Notes under the pieces: model-generated
Databases searched by the model: none
Told to the model about the DNA's origin: nothing
Seen by the model: only the letters and a program-made list of their open reading frames with translations
Part shown: positions 63,069-64,000 of the stretch, in pieces
How the letters are laid out: every line of letters begins with the position of its first letter
Position numbering within the stretch: position 1 is the stretch's first letter
Assembly (NCBI RefSeq): GCF_012726265.1
Contig: NZ_JAASAG010000001.1
Coordinates: forward strand, 806,001-870,000
Direction of reading: 5' to 3'
Source: Streptomyces sp. HNM0575
GTDB lineage: Bacteria > Actinomycetota > Actinomycetes > Streptomycetales > Streptomycetaceae
DNA: 64,000 bases
Position numbers and translations under genes: made by a program

Positions 63069-63196
63069 TATCCAGCATGTGGCTACCCCTACGCGAGGGT
63101 ATCCGCAGGATTTCGATACCTGGTGTACTGGATTCGGTGCCCGCCTGGCGGGCATCGGTCAGTGACGTGAACTCGCCACCGCACAGGGGGATCGAC

Positions 63197-64000
63197 ATGC
63201 TGGAATCGCTCGGGCTCGAACCGGTTCAGCAGCAGGCGTACGAAGCGCTCGTCGACGGGGCGGTCACCGTCGCGGAGCTGCGCACGGCGCTGGGCCTGAG
63301 CGCCGCGAGAGTACGCGAAACCCTCGACGCGCTGGAGAAGTTGGGCCTGGTCGGCCGCTACCCGGGGGAGCGGCGCGGCGAGCAGCGGTTCCTGCCCGTG
63401 GCACCCGAGGCCGCCTTCGAGTCGCTGCTGCTGGCCCGCGAGGAGGCCATCCACCGCACCCGCCGCCACATCCAGCTCCTGGCCACCCGCTTCCGCGCCA
63501 ACGCCGCCGCCCGCGACCCCGTCGACCTGGTCGAGATCGTCACGGGGCGGGCCGCCGTGATCCAGCAGGTCGACCAGCTCCAGCACAGCGCCACCAGCGA
63601 GATACGCGGCATCGACCGGCCGCCGTACGCCAACAGCGACCCGGACCGGCTCGATCCGAAGACCGGCATGATGCCCGTGCAGGCCAAGACGATGCGGCGC
63701 GGCATCAGTTACCGCGTCATCTACGACACCCACGGCCTGGAGACCTTTCACCGGATCAACACCGACATCGAGGCCTGTGCCGAACTGGGCGAGGACGCAA
63801 GGGTGATGGCCGACACCCCCACGAAGCTGCTGGTCGCGGACGACCGGGTGGCCCTGCTGCCGCTGCGTTCCGCGCCGCACGAGATGGCCAGCAGCGTGGT
63901 GGTGCACCCGTCGGGTCTGCTGGACGCGCTCTGCGAGTTCTTCGAGGTGCTGTGGGCGCGTGCGCTGCCGCTCTCCGCCTATCTCGCCGGCCGCCCGAAC
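63197..64000 (+). CDS. TrmB/LuxR-type transcriptional regulator (partial, runs off the window)
   Basis: 268 codons are visible from ATG 63197 to the last base, with gggggat just upstream. The N-terminal helix-turn-helix is TrmB-like: MLESLGLEPVQQQAYEALVDGAVTVAELRTALGLSAARVRETLDALEKLGLVGRYPGERRGEQRFLPVAPEAAFESLLLAREEAIHRTRRHIQLLA. A ligand-binding-like domain follows (VEIVTGRAAVIQQVDQLQHSATSEIRGIDRPPY; RGISYRVIYDTHGLETFHRINTDIEACAELGEDARVMADTPTKLLVADDRVALLPLRS), continuing past the edge. Many streptomycete homologues of this layout end in a LuxR DNA-binding domain, which cannot be seen here. Confidence 0.85.
   Translation, partial: MLESLGLEPVQQQAYEALVDGAVTVAELRTALGLSAARVRETLDALEKLGLVGRYPGERRGEQRFLPVAPEAAFESLLLAREEAIHRTRRHIQLLATRFRANAAARDPVDLVEIVTGRAAVIQQVDQLQHSATSEIRGIDRPPYANSDPDRLDPKTGMMPVQAKTMRRGISYRVIYDTHGLETFHRINTDIEACAELGEDARVMADTPTKLLVADDRVALLPLRSAPHEMASSVVVHPSGLLDALCEFFEVLWARALPLSAYLAGRPN

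Overview
The window is chromosomal DNA from a Streptomyces or close relative. The evidence is very high GC with strong third-position GC bias, GTG/TTG/CTG starts, rare TTA codons, an AfsR/SARP-type giant regulator, several SpoIIE-type phosphatases, a Zur-type zinc-sparing ribosomal protein cluster and an F420 reductase. About 48 protein genes, one pseudogene and one structured RNA (RNase P RNA, minus strand, about 20191-20618) are supported. No tRNA, rRNA, CRISPR array, insertion sequence or prophage was found.

Layout. 1-4.1 kb: end of a sulfite-oxidase-like molybdoenzyme with its cytochrome b partner, a DHA2-type exporter and a MaoC hydratase. 4.1-5.8 kb: a beta-propeller-like protein with a long disordered tail, then 1.3 kb of non-coding DNA holding four diverged copies of a ~190 bp repeat. 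7.2-10.1 kb: tightly overlapping operon of Nif3-like protein, coiled-coil/zinc-ribbon protein and RNase HI-phosphatase fusion. 10.2-16.3 kb: eda, yaaA, two SpoIIE-type phosphatases and a secreted metzincin-like protease. 16.3-18.9 kb: divergent zinc-starvation cluster (L33, L31B, a CobW-like protein lacking its Walker A lysine, S18; and L28, S14) around a perfect Zur-like palindrome. 19-20.6 kb: an unrecognised gene with two TTA codons, then rnpB. 20.6-28 kb: lactate-monooxygenase-like enzyme, SDR, PhoD phosphatase, Bcr/CflA exporter, and a serine hydrolase broken by one in-frame TAA.

27.8-37.6 kb: Rsm22-like methyltransferase, CDF exporter with CmtR-type cadmium/lead sensor, DDAH, glycerophosphodiesterase, a degenerate Prim-Pol domain protein, lipoprotein, SH3-like secreted protein, heme oxygenase and methionine aminopeptidase. 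37.7-47.6 kb: DUF2264/2-hydroxyacid dehydrogenase pair, sialidase convergent with a TTA-containing ArsR-type regulator, F420 reductase and a site-2 protease. 47.8-53.5 kb: SARP-NB-ARC-TPR regulator and a DrrAB-type ABC exporter. 53.7-64 kb: a 21-unit heptamer array, panB, an MFS exporter behind a palindromic operator with a TetR gene downstream, an exo/endonuclease-type phosphatase, another MFS exporter, nadE, and the start of a TrmB/LuxR-type regulator behind a palindrome and PHO-box-like repeats.

Two themes recur. One is metal homeostasis (Zur cluster, CmtR-CDF pair, heme oxygenase). The other is an unusual density of tandem repeats in gene-free DNA, with unit lengths of 7, 9, 11, 16, 18, 23, 30 and ~190 bp and no shared unit. 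The strongest candidates for something new are the heptamer array, the ~190 bp array, the TTA-containing genes and the catalytically altered CobW and Prim-Pol proteins.
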